Shown here: positions 1 through 9,678 of the stretch, piece after piece
Layout: every line of letters begins with the position of its first letter
Numbering within the stretch: the stretch's first letter is position 1
Source of the DNA: Nostoc sp. FACHB-152
Lineage (GTDB): Bacteria > Cyanobacteriota > Cyanobacteriia > Cyanobacteriales > Nostocaceae
Direction of reading: 5' to 3'
NCBI RefSeq assembly: GCF_014697475.1
Contig: NZ_JACJRV010000011.1
Span: 62,001-126,000 of the forward strand
Length of the DNA stretch: 64,000 nucleotides
Notes under the pieces: model-generated
What the model was told of the DNA's origin: nothing
Database searches by the model: none
The model's input: the letters and a program-made list of their open reading frames with translations, nothing else
Position numbers and translations under genes: made by a program

Positions 1-377
1 AATTTTTGCTCCCTATCGCTACAGCTTTGTATGCTTATGGTTTTAATTATCTTCAGTTTCAAGGTGGGATTGACCTTGGGCCTGGACAGGATTTGGTCAG
101 TGTATATCACTTAATTAAGGTTAGTGATAATGCTGATAAGCCGGAAGAAGTGCGAGTTAAGGTATTCTTGCCACGGGAGAATCCCAGAGTGCCTTCAGTG
201 TACTGGATTTGGAAAACTGCCGACTGGCAAGAACGTGAAAGTTACGATATGTTCGGCATTATCTACGAAGGACACCCAAATCTGAAGCGGCTTTTGATGC
301 CGGAAGATTGGGTGGGTTGGCCTTTGCGGAAAGATTACGTCTCGCCTGATTTTTACGAGTTGCAAGACGCTTATTAG
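1..377 (+). CDS. ndhJ: NAD(P)H-quinone oxidoreductase subunit J, 3' fragment
   Basis: C-terminal part of NdhJ, a peripheral-arm subunit of the thylakoid NDH-1 complex (NuoC / 30-kDa subunit family) that takes part in cyclic electron flow and respiration. The frame is open from base 3, with no start inside the window, and ends at TAG 375-377. About 124 residues remain of a protein usually near 175. The family signature ESYDMFGI and the C-terminal segment around [19 protein letters not shown] are intact. In cyanobacteria the gene is normally last in ndhC-ndhK-ndhJ, so the missing part should lie to the left. Identification is firm; the true start cannot be seen. Confidence 0.95.
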   Translation, partial: FLLPIATALYAYGFNYLQFQGGIDLGPGQDLVSVYHLIKVSDNADKPEEVRVKVFLPRENPRVPSVYWIWKTADWQERESYDMFGIIYEGHPNLKRLLMPEDWVGWPLRKDYVSPDFYELQDAY

Positions 378-563
378 GTAGTGCTGAATGTTATTTGGTG
401 AGAATTTTGATATCTCATCTCTAACCCCTCTCCGGCGGCGGAGGGGGGTATTGTTTTTTTTAACGCGGAGTTTTTTTTGCGGAGGTTGGCGCGGAGGGGC
501 GCGGAGTTTAATTTGTGCTTTTGCGTGGATGGGTAATGATATGAATAGTTAAGTTGTACAGTA

Positions 564-1862
564 ATGCTTATGTCTAACGAGTTATTAAAGTCTTTTCAGC
601 AAGCATATAGCAATCTCGAATTGTTTCCACTGATGCAAGAGAAAGAAATGGCACAATTTCGAGTTGATTATGGTAGTGAGTTGATAGCAGATTTAATTCA
701 GTTAGTTGAAGATAGCCCGAATGGTGATGGCAAGATTGTATTTACGGGGCATCGGGGATGTGGCAAGTCTTCTTTGTTAGCTGAGTTTAGTAAGCAGGTT
801 AAAGATAATTATTTTGTAGTTTTATTTTCTATTGCTGACAGTATTGAGATGTCGGCTGTTAATCATATCAATATTTTGTTTGCGATCGCTCTTAATTTAA
901 TGTATGAGGCGGAAGCACGCCAAGTGGAAATTCCTAAAACTACTAAAGATACTCTCTATGGTTGGTTTGCAAGCCGAACTCGGACTGAAGAAAGAAGTTT
1001 TCAGGCTGAGGCTGAAGTGGGTTTTGATTTACTAAGTTTGATTAAAACTAAATTAAAAGCTGACGCTACCGTTAGAGATGAAATTAAACATGAATTTGAA
1101 CGCAAAATATCCGATTTAGTTGCCCGAATTAATGAAATTGCGGCGTTGATTCAAGCAGCAACTCAAAAAGAAATTATAGTTATAATTGATGATTTAGATA
1201 AACTAGACTTGGGCAGAGTTAACGATATTTATAGAGATAATATTAAAGCTTTGTTTCAGCCTAATTTTAGAGTTATTTATACTATACCTATTGCAGTTCT
1301 TCGAGAAACTTTTCTCAGTACAATTATTACCACAGAAACCAACGATCAAATTGTGGTGATGCCAGTCTTAAAAGTTTTTGAGAAGGGTAAAAATCGTCTA
1401 CCTGATGCCCATCCTCGTATTGAAGTACAAAAACTGCTTTGTGAAATATTAGAAAAGCGAATCGCCAGTGATTTGTTAGAAAAATCAACCGCAGAGAAGC
1501 TGGTTGTTCAAAGTGGTGGGGTATTGAGAGAGTTAATTAGAATAGCTAATGAATGCTGCCGTATTTGTTTGCGGCTTATTCGGCGCAAGCCAGGAGAGAA
1601 AGTTGTTATTGATGACAGTATTTTAGAGCAAGCAATTAATAAAATCCGTAATGATTTTTCTATTCGTCTAGGAAAACTAGATTTTGAAATTTTGCAAAGC
1701 ACTTATGAGAATTTCATGCCTGATGATCCAAAGCAGCCAGAGTTTTTAGATTTGCTGCATGGGCTGTATGTTCTGGAATATCGTAATGATGAAACTTGGT
1801 ATGATGTTCACCCCATTAGTGTAGAAACTTTGAGACGCAGGGGGTTGATAAATGATGAATGA
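564..1862 (+). CDS. P-loop ATPase (KAP/STAND-like), partner of TPR protein
   Basis: Protein of 432 residues with one P-loop NTPase domain. The Walker A is GHRGCGKSS near residues 62-70 and the Walker B is IIVIIDDLDKL near 204-214. A helical C-terminal half follows, resembling the winged-helix/lid region of AAA+/STAND ATPases. There is no signal peptide or membrane segment. The stop overlaps the start of the TPR gene by 11 bases, so the two are almost certainly translated together. ATG 570 is an alternative start. Together they look like a split NLR/STAND machine with the motor in one gene and the repeat sensor in the next. That role is inference; no specific family name is certain. Confidence 0.8.
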   Translation: MLMSNELLKSFQQAYSNLELFPLMQEKEMAQFRVDYGSELIADLIQLVEDSPNGDGKIVFTGHRGCGKSSLLAEFSKQVKDNYFVVLFSIADSIEMSAVNHINILFAIALNLMYEAEARQVEIPKTTKDTLYGWFASRTRTEERSFQAEAEVGFDLLSLIKTKLKADATVRDEIKHEFERKISDLVARINEIAALIQAATQKEIIVIIDDLDKLDLGRVNDIYRDNIKALFQPNFRVIYTIPIAVLRETFLSTIITTETNDQIVVMPVLKVFEKGKNRLPDAHPRIEVQKLLCEILEKRIASDLLEKSTAEKLVVQSGGVLRELIRIANECCRICLRLIRRKPGEKVVIDDSILEQAINKIRNDFSIRLGKLDFEILQSTYENFMPDDPKQPEFLDLLHGLYVLEYRNDETWYDVHPISVETLRRRGLINDE

Positions 1863-3732
1863 AGATTTGCTTGCGGATGATGATAATCGAGATGCTTATG
1901 ATGATTTAATTGTCAGTATTCAAGCTAAAGAACATGGTTTGAATTTACTTATAGGTGTTTGTAATGATGCTAGTTTTCGTGATGAGATTATTGCTCAGTA
2001 TGAAGCAGAATTACAGCTAGAAATTCGTTGCTATCGGGTGACATTAGCAAAGGGTGAACCAAGTTTGAGGGCTGCAATTGCTCAACTAGTGGAAGGTGAA
2101 GAATATTTGCAGCAACATAACCCAGCCGTAATTACTGTAATTGGTGCGGAACAGCTTTATTTTTTGAAACTGGGCGAAGAACGTTCAGAACAAGAAGTTT
2201 TTTTTGGTTACTTGCAGTGGACTAGGGAAGGGTTAAGGGAATTTCCTTTTGCTATTGTCTTATGGGTGACTAATCAGATTTTAGTTAATTTGATTAAGAA
2301 AGCTCCTGATTTTTGGAGTTGGCGCAATGGTGTATTTCACTTTGTGTCTAGAAAGAAAAATACTGTTTCTGGAAGAGATATAGAACCTATTCGTTTTGCT
2401 TTCAGCGACAATGAGTTTTCAGGTTTGGATGATGACAATCCATATTTATTACCTGTAGAAGATTTACAAAAATTTATTAATGATGCAGAGCAGCGAGGTG
2501 TTAAAGATGCAACTTTAGCGACCTTATACTTCATCTTAGGAGATATTTATATAAAAAGGCTTGAACGGGGTGAGTTTCAGGATTATAAAAAAGAGCAAGA
2601 ATTAGCAATTGAGTATTTCAGCAAAGCTATTGAATTGGAGAAAGAACTAACTTTAGAAAAAGAGTTAGCTCATAGCCTTAGCAACCTAGCGTATATCTAC
2701 GAATCTCAAGGCAGATACAGCGAAGCTGAATCCTTGTACATACAGGCTTTGGCACTCAGACGCAAACTCCTTGGTGAAGAACATCTTAGCGTCGCCGCAA
2801 GCCTCAACCACCTAGCTAATCTCTACGAATCTCAAGGCAGATACAGCGAAGCTGAATCCTTGTACATACAAGCTTTGGCACTCTATCGCAAACTCCTTGG
2901 TGAAGAACATCTTAGTATCGCACTTGGCCTCAACAATCTAGCGTATCTCTACCAATCCCAAGGTAGATACAGTGAAGCTGAACCTTTGTACGTACAAGCT
3001 TTGGCACTCTATCGCAAACTGCTGGGCAAAGAACATCTTAATGTCGCACTTAGCCTCAACAATCTAGCGTATCTCTACCAATCCCAAGGTAGATACAGTG
3101 AAGCTGAACCTTTGTTCATTCAAGCTTTGCTACTCAGGCGCAAACTCTTGGGCGAAGAACATCCTGATGTCGCCACAAGCCTTAACAACCTAGCTAATCT
3201 CTACGAATCTCAAGGCAAATACAGCGAAGCTGAACCTTTATTAATCGAATCTTTGGCACTTAGACGCAAGCTGCTGGGAGACGAACATCCCTCTGTCGCC
3301 ACAAGCCTCAACAACCTCGCAGGACTCTACGAATCTCAAGGTAGATACAGCGAAGCGGAACCTTTGTTCCTAGAAGCTTTGGCCCTGTGGCGCAAACTCT
3401 TGGGCGAAGAACATCCTTATGTCGCCGTAAGCCTCAACAACCTTGCATCACTTTACCAATCACAAGACAGATACAATGAGTCCGAACCTTTGTACATCCA
3501 AGCTTTGGCACTTAGACGCAAGCTGCTGGGAGACGAACATCCCTCTGTCGCTACAAGTCTCAACAACCTTGCAGAACTATACCGTTCCCAAGGTAGATAC
3601 AGTGAAGCTGAACCTTTGTACATCAAAGCTTTAGATATTTTAGAGAGGCAGTTAGGGGCAGAACACCCAAATACTGTAGCTTGTCGTGAAAATTTAGCAG
3701 ATTTGCACGATCGCTTATCTTCAGAACAATAA
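1852..3732 (+). CDS. Tetratricopeptide-repeat protein with N-terminal NTPase-like domain
   Basis: Protein of 626 residues. Residues 1 to about 190 form an alpha/beta domain with strands such as LLIGVCN and ITVIGAEQL, followed by FFGYLQWTREGLREF and APDFWSWR. This resembles a P-loop NTPase fold, but no Walker A is present, so it may be a degenerate ATPase. From about residue 273 there are eight 42-residue TPR units of kinesin-light-chain type (core pattern LxNLAxLYxSQGRYSEAEPLY, ending LLGEEHPxV) plus a partial ninth. The repeats are also close at DNA level (126-bp units). It overlaps the upstream ATPase gene. The likely role is ligand or protein recognition feeding the ATPase; this is inferred. 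Confidence 0.85.
   Translation: MMNEDLLADDDNRDAYDDLIVSIQAKEHGLNLLIGVCNDASFRDEIIAQYEAELQLEIRCYRVTLAKGEPSLRAAIAQLVEGEEYLQQHNPAVITVIGAEQLYFLKLGEERSEQEVFFGYLQWTREGLREFPFAIVLWVTNQILVNLIKKAPDFWSWRNGVFHFVSRKKNTVSGRDIEPIRFAFSDNEFSGLDDDNPYLLPVEDLQKFINDAEQRGVKDATLATLYFILGDIYIKRLERGEFQDYKKEQELAIEYFSKAIELEKELTLEKELAHSLSNLAYIYESQGRYSEAESLYIQALALRRKLLGEEHLSVAASLNHLANLYESQGRYSEAESLYIQALALYRKLLGEEHLSIALGLNNLAYLYQSQGRYSEAEPLYVQALALYRKLLGKEHLNVALSLNNLAYLYQSQGRYSEAEPLFIQALLLRRKLLGEEHPDVATSLNNLANLYESQGKYSEAEPLLIESLALRRKLLGDEHPSVATSLNNLAGLYESQGRYSEAEPLFLEALALWRKLLGEEHPYVAVSLNNLASLYQSQDRYNESEPLYIQALALRRKLLGDEHPSVATSLNNLAELYRSQGRYSEAEPLYIKALDILERQLGAEHPNTVACRENLADLHDRLSSEQ
2668..3700 (+). repeat. 126-bp intragenic tandem repeats encoding TPRs
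   Basis: About eight consecutive 126-bp units inside the TPR gene. Neighbouring copies share long blocks of identical DNA (for example the segment encoding YESQGRYSEAESLY is repeated almost unchanged at 2698-2745 and 2824-2871). This points to recent unit duplication or gene conversion, and copy number may differ between strains. Confidence 0.85.
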
Positions 3733-3814
3733 CAGCAATCGCCTAATCTTGGCTTTTCAAGTTCCAAGCAAGAATATTCTTGTTTCAAATAAGAACGTTC
3801 CTGTTTCGAGCTTG

Positions 3815-4129
3815 AAGTTTCGTGTTCTGAAGTGGAATGATGAAGTTTGGAAGGCGATCGCTGGAGCTTTTTACTCGGAGTTTCGTGTTCTGAAATGGAA
3901 TGGTGGAGTTATCAAGGCGATCGCTCAACCTTTTTACTCGAAGTTTCGTGTTCTGAGGTGGAATGATGGAGTTACGAAGGCGATCGCTTGACCTTTTTAC
4001 TCGGAGTTTCGTGTTCTGAAGTGGAATGATGAGGTTCTGAAAGCGATCGCACCAGTTCTAAGCTTGAATTTTTGTGTTCAGCAGTAAAATAATGATGCTT
4101 TGAAGATAATTGCTGAACTTTTAAACTTT
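3815..4129. repeat. 63-bp tandem repeat with one HIP1 site per unit
   Basis: Units begin at 3815, 3878, 3941, 4004 and, degenerate, 4067: exactly 63 bp apart each time. Each of the first four contains a GTTTCGTGTTCTGA core and one GCGATCGC octamer. Because 63 is 21 codons, one frame reads as a periodic peptide (FRVLKWN.....KAIA) interrupted by a single TGA at 3989-3991. No convincing gene start or known domain is present, so it is recorded as a repeat rather than a gene. Confidence 0.85.
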
Positions 4130-4147
4130 ATAATTCCTAGTATCCAG

Positions 4148-4966
4148 GTGCAAACAGACAAGATATTCTACAGCTTATTTCAAGTTTTCCCAAGCATATT
4201 TTTTGCCATCATTGGCGAAACCAATATTAATCCGAGTACCTATGAGTTTGTCTCAGTTGAACTCAAAGAAACAGCTTTTCGCATTGATGGGGTATTTAAG
4301 CCTGTAAATGAAACTCCAGAAGAACCTCTATATTTTGTGGAAGTTCAGTTTCAGCTAGATTCTAAATTTTATCGTCGCTTTTTTGCCGAAATATTTCTGT
4401 ATCTCCGTCAAAATCCATCTGTGAATTTTTGGCGTGCTGTTGTGATTTATCCCCAACGCACTATAGAACCAGACGATCAACAGGCTTATCGTTTGATTTT
4501 AGACAGTCCGCAAGTACAATGCGTTTATTTAGATGAATTAGGCACGACTAATGAAAACTATCTACAATTAGCGATCGTGCAATTAATTATCACTGGTGAA
4601 GAAGCAGCAATTGACCGAGGTAGACAATTAATTTTACAGGCAAGGCAAGAACTGACAGATGAAGCCAATAAAAAACAAATTGTAGAATTGATAGAAACTA
4701 TCCTGTTGTACAAATTCGCCAACTTAAGCCGAGAGGAGGTAGAAGCCATGTTAGGTATAGATGACGAGTTTAAGAAAACCAGAATGTATCAGTCCATTAA
4801 GCAAGATGGATTGGAAGAAGGGATACAAGAAGGTATGCAGCAAGGTAAGCTACAAGCAAAGCTGGAGGCGATTCCTCGGTTGTTGGCTTTGGGGTTGAGT
4901 ATAGAACAAATAGCTGATGCTTTAGATTTGACTGTGGAACAAGTACAGCAGGTGGTAGAGAGTTAG
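4148..4966 (+). CDS. Rpn/DUF2887-family PD-(D/E)XK nuclease-like protein
   Basis: The start was placed at GTG 4148, which gives MQTDKIFYSLFQVFPSIFF, the usual beginning of DUF2887 / Rpn-family 'recombination-promoting nuclease/putative transposase' proteins (272 residues). The nuclease core is visible as FRIDGVF (catalytic Asp candidate) followed by YFVEVQFQ, where ExQ replaces the common ExK, as is frequent in this family. The C-terminal third is charged and ends in an HTH-like segment (LLALGLSIEQIADALDLTVEQV). These genes are often multicopy in cyanobacteria; the biological role is unclear. It begins just after the 63-bp repeat array, whose last degenerate unit ends at 4129. Confidence 0.85.
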   Translation: MQTDKIFYSLFQVFPSIFFAIIGETNINPSTYEFVSVELKETAFRIDGVFKPVNETPEEPLYFVEVQFQLDSKFYRRFFAEIFLYLRQNPSVNFWRAVVIYPQRTIEPDDQQAYRLILDSPQVQCVYLDELGTTNENYLQLAIVQLIITGEEAAIDRGRQLILQARQELTDEANKKQIVELIETILLYKFANLSREEVEAMLGIDDEFKKTRMYQSIKQDGLEEGIQEGMQQGKLQAKLEAIPRLLALGLSIEQIADALDLTVEQVQQVVES

Positions 4967-5122
4967 TTGATTATCTCAAATTAGAAGTAGCGATCGCCTC
5001 AAAATCTTTTTATCTCACGCAGAGGCAAGGCAGTGCGTTGGGCGGGTTCCCCGACTTGAAGCAACTGCCGCGCAGAGACGCAAAGAAGAGGGCAAGAGAA
5101 GAGTGAGGTTTGAAAAACTCCA

Positions 5123-5150
5123 TAAAAAAGGCGGGCTTTTCGGCCCACCC
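5123..5150 (-). terminator. Rho-independent terminator of tkt
   Basis: Read on the minus strand, GGTGGGC and GCCCGCC pair (one G-T wobble) around a CGAAAA loop and are followed by TTTTTT. It sits about 30 bases past the tkt stop. Confidence 0.7.
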
Positions 5151-5182
5151 TACAAGAAAATTAAAAGAAGATGCTGTTGTAA

Positions 5183-7195
5183 TTAACCTAACAATTGTTT
5201 AGCTTTAGCCAATACGTTATCAACGCTAAAGCCAAATTTCTCTAAACAAACGCCACCAGGAGCAGAAGCACCAAAGCGGTCAATGGTGACAGTATCGCCG
5301 TCAGTACCAATGTACTTATGCCAGCCGAAGCTACTAGCAGCTTCTACCGCCAAACGCTTAGTGACAGCTTTAGGCAGAACTGATTCTTTATAAGCTGCAT
5401 CCTGAGCATCAAATAAATCCCAAGAAGCTAAGGAAACTACACGAACTTTCTTACCTTCAGCTGTGAGTTTCTCGGCAGCGGTGACAGCGAGGCTTAATTC
5501 TGAACCAGTACCAATGATGATTAAATCTGGTGTGCCATCAGAATCGAAAACGGTGTATCCACCCTTCGCCACGTTATCAACGGATGTACCTGCTAAGTTA
5601 GGGACATTTTGACGAGTGAACGCCAACAAAGTAGGAGCATGGTTCTTAGCTCTTTCAATTGCCACTTTGTAAGCACCGGAGGTTTCGTTACCGTCGGCGG
5701 GGCGAATCACTGTCAAGTTAGGAATAGCCCGGAGAGAAGCCAGGGTTTCAATTGGTTGGTGGGTGGGGCCGTCTTCACCTTGGCCAATGGAGTCGTGGGT
5801 CATTACCCAAATCGACCCAGCTTGAGACAGGGCAGATAAGCGGATAGCCGCCCGCATATAGTCGGTGAAGATTAAGAAGGTCGCACCGTAAGGAATTAAG
5901 CCTGAACCATGCAAGGCAATACCATTACAGATTGCGCCCATACCATGTTCCCGTACACCAAAGTGGATGTTGGGGTTTTGGTATTGTCCTTTTTGGAAGT
6001 CACCTTTACCTTTAATTTCGGTGAGGTTGGAGTGGGTTAAGTCAGCAGAACCACCGATGAGTTCAGGAACAACTGCTGCCAATTTGTTGAGGCAGGTTTC
6101 TGAGTGTTTCCGAGTGGGAACACCTTTATCTTCGGGGGTGTAGGTGGGTAGTACCTTATCCCAACCATCAGCTAGTTTGCCACTGAGGTAACGCTCAAAT
6201 TCAGCTGCTTCTTGGGGATATTTAGCTTTATAGTCAGCAAATGCCTTGTTCCATTCAGATTCGTAGTTTGCACCGCGTTCTACTGCTTTGCGAGTATGGT
6301 CAAGTACATCTTGAGGAACTACAAATGGTTCATGTTCCCAATTTAAGTTCTTGCGGGTTAAGGCTACTTCATCTCCACCCAAGGCTGCACCGTGAATACC
6401 AGCAGTGTTGGCTTTATTGGGAGAACCGTAACCAATTGTAGTTGTCACCTTGATCATCGATGGTTTATCGGTGACTGCTTTGGCTTCTTCAATAGCTTTG
6501 TGAATTGCTTCTAAATCGGTGTTGCCATTTTCGACATGAAGAACGTGCCAGCCGTATGCTTCAAATCGCTTAGAAACATCTTCGGTGAATGCCACATCTG
6601 TAGAACCATCGATAGAGATGTGGTTGTCGTCGTAGAGAGCGATGAGTTTACCTAATCCCAAGTGTCCAGCAAAGGAGGCTGCTTCGCCAGAAACGCCTTC
6701 CATGTTGCAACCATCACCGAGAATTACATAGGTATAATGGTCAACAATCTTGGCATCGGGTTTGTTGAACTTAGCCGCCAGATGAGCTTCTGCTATAGCT
6801 AAACCAACGCCATTAGCAATTCCTTGTCCTAACGGCCCAGTGGTGACTTCCACCCCTGCGGTCATAAAGTTTTCCGGGTGTCCAGGGGTTTTAGATTCCC
6901 ACTGACGGAATTGTTTGATATCTTCGATGCTGACGCTGTCGTAGCCTGTCAGGTAAAGCAGGGCATACTGCAACATTGAGCCATGACCAGCAGACAAGAC
7001 AAAGCGATCGCGGTTGAACCACTTAGGATTTTTCGGGTTATACCGCATGAAGCGATCCCATAGCACAAAAGCCATTGGAGCAGCGCCCATCGGCAGCCCT
7101 GGGTGTCCCGATTTTGCCTTTTCTATAGCGTCAACAGCCAAGAAGCGGATTGAGTTAATACAAAGTTCTTCGAGGGATTGGGTTGCAACAGCCAT
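5183..7195 (-). CDS. tkt: Transketolase
   Basis: Full-length transketolase (670 residues; the family is usually 660-680). It transfers two-carbon ketol units between sugar phosphates in the Calvin cycle and pentose phosphate pathway, using thiamine diphosphate and Mg. Visible motifs are [12 protein letters not shown] at the N-terminus, the ThDP motif [17 protein letters not shown]-type C-terminal residues ([10 protein letters not shown]), and [17 protein letters not shown] in the pyrimidine-binding domain. The start [18 protein letters not shown] agrees with cyanobacterial homologues. It is transcribed alone, with its own terminator downstream. A second, more divergent ThDP enzyme lies at 19507. 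Confidence 0.97.
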   Translation of the reverse strand: MAVATQSLEELCINSIRFLAVDAIEKAKSGHPGLPMGAAPMAFVLWDRFMRYNPKNPKWFNRDRFVLSAGHGSMLQYALLYLTGYDSVSIEDIKQFRQWESKTPGHPENFMTAGVEVTTGPLGQGIANGVGLAIAEAHLAAKFNKPDAKIVDHYTYVILGDGCNMEGVSGEAASFAGHLGLGKLIALYDDNHISIDGSTDVAFTEDVSKRFEAYGWHVLHVENGNTDLEAIHKAIEEAKAVTDKPSMIKVTTTIGYGSPNKANTAGIHGAALGGDEVALTRKNLNWEHEPFVVPQDVLDHTRKAVERGANYESEWNKAFADYKAKYPQEAAEFERYLSGKLADGWDKVLPTYTPEDKGVPTRKHSETCLNKLAAVVPELIGGSADLTHSNLTEIKGKGDFQKGQYQNPNIHFGVREHGMGAICNGIALHGSGLIPYGATFLIFTDYMRAAIRLSALSQAGSIWVMTHDSIGQGEDGPTHQPIETLASLRAIPNLTVIRPADGNETSGAYKVAIERAKNHAPTLLAFTRQNVPNLAGTSVDNVAKGGYTVFDSDGTPDLIIIGTGSELSLAVTAAEKLTAEGKKVRVVSLASWDLFDAQDAAYKESVLPKAVTKRLAVEAASSFGWHKYIGTDGDTVTIDRFGASAPGGVCLEKFGFSVDNVLAKAKQLLG

Positions 7196-7674
7196 AATAA
7201 GATTGTTTTTAACGACGGGTTAGCACTCTTCGAGCTTCTCATTTACTGGGGTTGTTTTAACAGTTAACAGTTAGCAGCCCACAGTTATCAAGATAGAATT
7301 TACTACTGTTTATAACTGATTACTGATAACTGATTACTGATTGGAATTTCCCTACAGTATTCTCATCATCCCATTGTCGATTGTCGATGGACAAGCGAGT
7401 TCTTCTGAGTTTGTGGTAATTAATCAAGCTGAGATTGTGGTCATGCTGAACCCTAGGTTCAGCTGGGAATGATATCTATGATACTTTTGTGTGGCTGATT
7501 TCAGTAGAGCCAATAAAAATCTGTTCTTATGAACAAAGGACTAGTTGCTTAGTGTTAGAGACTGGAGTTTAGTGTTTTCAAATGAGCAACGCTAGTTTTG
7601 CAAATGTCATCGTTGCTACGGGTAATGAGTTTGTCATGCACTGGCTTCAGCAGCCTCTAAAACACTCAGCAATT
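7196..7674. other. Intergenic spacer tkt-fabF with 14-bp tandem repeat and hairpin
   Basis: No gene is seen in 479 bp. It holds a perfect tandem 14-mer TAACTGATTACTGA (7313-7326 and 7327-7340). It also holds a perfect 8-bp hairpin GCTGAACC-CTA-GGTTCAGC at 7445-7463, without a clear T-tract; this may be the 3' end signal of fabF. The tkt promoter must lie at the low-coordinate side, but no clear box was recognised. Confidence 0.6.
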
Positions 7675-8925
7675 TTACTGGTACTTTTTGAAGACTAAGG
7701 TGACGTTATGCCCACCAAAACCAAAGGAATTAGAAAGTGCCACATCGACTTTCTGTTTGCGGCTTGTGTGAGGAACATAGTCCAAATCACAATCAGCATC
7801 AGGATTTTCGAGATTGATTGTTGGCGGAATGTGATCGTTGGCGATCGCTAGTACTGTTGCTACCGCTTCAATACCGCCAGAACCACCCAACAAATGACCG
7901 GTCATCGATTTAGTGGAGCTAACTGCTATTTTATAAGCATGGTCGCCCAAAGCTGTTTTAATCGCGTTGGTTTCGTTGGAATCGTTAGCTGGGGTACTAG
8001 TACCATGAGCGTTGATGTAGGTTACTTGTTCTGGAGTAAGTTCTGCATCTTTCAACGCTAATTGTATAGCTCTGGCTGCACCTTCGCCGCCAGGAACTGG
8101 CGAGGTGATGTGGTAAGCATCACAGGTCATCCCATAACCGACAATTTCGCCATAAATGCGTGCGCCACGACTGAGGGCGTGTTGTAACTCTTCTAAAATT
8201 AAGATTCCCGCACCTTCACCCATGACAAATCCATCGCGATCGCGGTCAAAGGGGCGGCAAGCATGAGCCGGATCATCATTGCGAAACGAAAGGGCTTTAC
8301 AAGCAGCAAATCCTGCTACAGATAAGGGTGTAACTGCTGCTTCACAACCACCGCAAATCATAGCTTGGGCGTATCCTCCTTGGATGATGCGAAAAGCATC
8401 GCCAATGGCGTGAGAACCTGCGGCGCAAGCGGTAACAGTACAGTTGTTTGGCCCTTTTGCACCAGTCTGGATTGCTGTTAGCCCAGCCGCCATGTTGGCG
8501 ATCATCATGGGAATCATGAAGGGACTACAGCGATCAGGCCCACGGTTCAGGTAGACTGTTTGCTGGTCTTCCAATACTTTAATGCCGCCAATTCCCGAAC
8601 CAATAATAACCCCTACCTGTTCGGCATTTAGCTCATTAATGACCAAGTTTGCATCAGCAATTGCCTGTTTTGCTGCTGCAACCCCAAATTGAGAAAACCG
8701 ATCCATGCGCTTGGCTTCTTTGCGCTCTAGATATTCATGTGGATCGAAGTTTTTCACTTCGCCAGCAATACGGCAATCATGGCTGGAAGCATCAAAATGT
8801 GTGATGTAATCAATGCCATTGCGTCCGCTGATCAATCCTTCCCAATATTCAGCTGGTGTGTTGCCAATAGGTGTAATCGCGCCAACACCAGTGACAACAA
8901 CGCGTTTACGTATATAATCTGTCAT
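7675..8925 (-). CDS. fabF: Beta-ketoacyl-ACP synthase II
   Basis: KAS II (416 residues) condenses malonyl-ACP with acyl-ACP in fatty acid elongation. The Cys-His-His triad is visible: the nucleophile in TVTACAAGSHAIG, the first His in INAHGTSTPANDSNE and the second in SSTKSMTGHLLGGSGG. The N-terminus VVVTGVGAITPIGNT and C-terminus SNSFGFGGHNVTLVF are typical. It lies 175 bp downstream of acpP on the same strand, so the two may be co-transcribed (acpP first). The start ATG at 8925 is well supported by the conserved N-terminus. Confidence 0.97.
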   Translation of the reverse strand: MTDYIRKRVVVTGVGAITPIGNTPAEYWEGLISGRNGIDYITHFDASSHDCRIAGEVKNFDPHEYLERKEAKRMDRFSQFGVAAAKQAIADANLVINELNAEQVGVIIGSGIGGIKVLEDQQTVYLNRGPDRCSPFMIPMMIANMAAGLTAIQTGAKGPNNCTVTACAAGSHAIGDAFRIIQGGYAQAMICGGCEAAVTPLSVAGFAACKALSFRNDDPAHACRPFDRDRDGFVMGEGAGILILEELQHALSRGARIYGEIVGYGMTCDAYHITSPVPGGEGAARAIQLALKDAELTPEQVTYINAHGTSTPANDSNETNAIKTALGDHAYKIAVSSTKSMTGHLLGGSGGIEAVATVLAIANDHIPPTINLENPDADCDLDYVPHTSRKQKVDVALSNSFGFGGHNVTLVFKKYQ

Positions 8926-9100
8926 GACTCAGTTAAAGGTAGCGAGAAAGCTGCTAGAAGAGGTTAGGGATTAGGAACTGGGGACTAGGAAATAAACAGC
9001 CAAGGGGCAAAAGTAATAATAAAACAGTCTTTTAGCTTTTATTTTTGACTTTTGACTTGATTAATTTCCCATCTCCAATCCTCAATCCCTAGTCACTTTA

Positions 9101-9352
9101 TTAGGCGGATGTGGCAACTTGCTTGTTAATGTAATCAACCGCATCCTGAACTGTCAAAATTTTCTCTGCGGCTTCATCAGGAATTTCGATCTCGAATTCT
9201 TCTTCAAAAGCCATGACTAATTCTACGAGATCTAGGGAATCGGCACCCAAGTCATCAATAAAATTAGATTGTGGAGTAATCTTCTCAGGCGCCACAGTTA
9301 GTTGCTCGGCGACGGTTTTCTTGACCTTTTCAAAAGTATCCGTTTGGCTCAT
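9101..9352 (-). CDS. acpP: Acyl carrier protein
   Basis: Acidic 83-residue protein with the phosphopantetheine attachment motif GADSLDLVE (the Ser carries the prosthetic group) and the helical pattern of ACPs ([28 protein letters not shown]). It carries acyl intermediates for fatty acid synthesis and is the direct substrate of FabF, encoded just downstream. AAGGAA precedes the ATG on the minus strand at a suitable distance. Confidence 0.97.
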   Translation of the reverse strand: MSQTDTFEKVKKTVAEQLTVAPEKITPQSNFIDDLGADSLDLVELVMAFEEEFEIEIPDEAAEKILTVQDAVDYINKQVATSA

Positions 9353-9678
9353 ACGATAAAATTCCTTAACCAGTTGCTATTAGCCGCTCTTCATGAGTGA
9401 CATGGTTTTGAGCATATACATCTTATCGGAAAGCGCGATCGCCCGTATACTACCGAAGTGTTTTCTTCTAGAAAAACCGCCCCCAGCCTTCCAATGGAAA
9501 ATCCAGTAGTCAGGAAAATCAAGCGATCGCTACACTGTATCAATGCTTCTACTTACTAATTGTTACTAATTTTTTTGGTTAATGTCCAAATAAATATACA
9601 CACCTTAGTCAGGGTTGCCGCCCAGGAGTGATACAACAGTATTGTCGGGGGCAACTACCCCAATTCCAATTTAATTTT
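9353..9678. other. Divergent spacer between acpP and the HdrB-like gene
   Basis: Promoter region for two divergent genes (326 bp). It contains two HIP1-type octamer sites (near 9436 and 9523) and an AT-rich stretch at 9545-9600. No defined operator, RNA or small gene was recognised. Confidence 0.5.

Noticed and set aside
3749-3991. 80-codon open frame over the 63-bp repeat
   Set aside because: It exists only because the repeat length is a multiple of three; no ribosome site, no family, and it stops inside a unit while the repeat goes on.
7445-7463. Hairpin GCTGAACC/GGTTCAGC as a definite terminator
   Set aside because: No T-tract on either strand and over 200 bp from the fabF stop; left as part of the spacer description.
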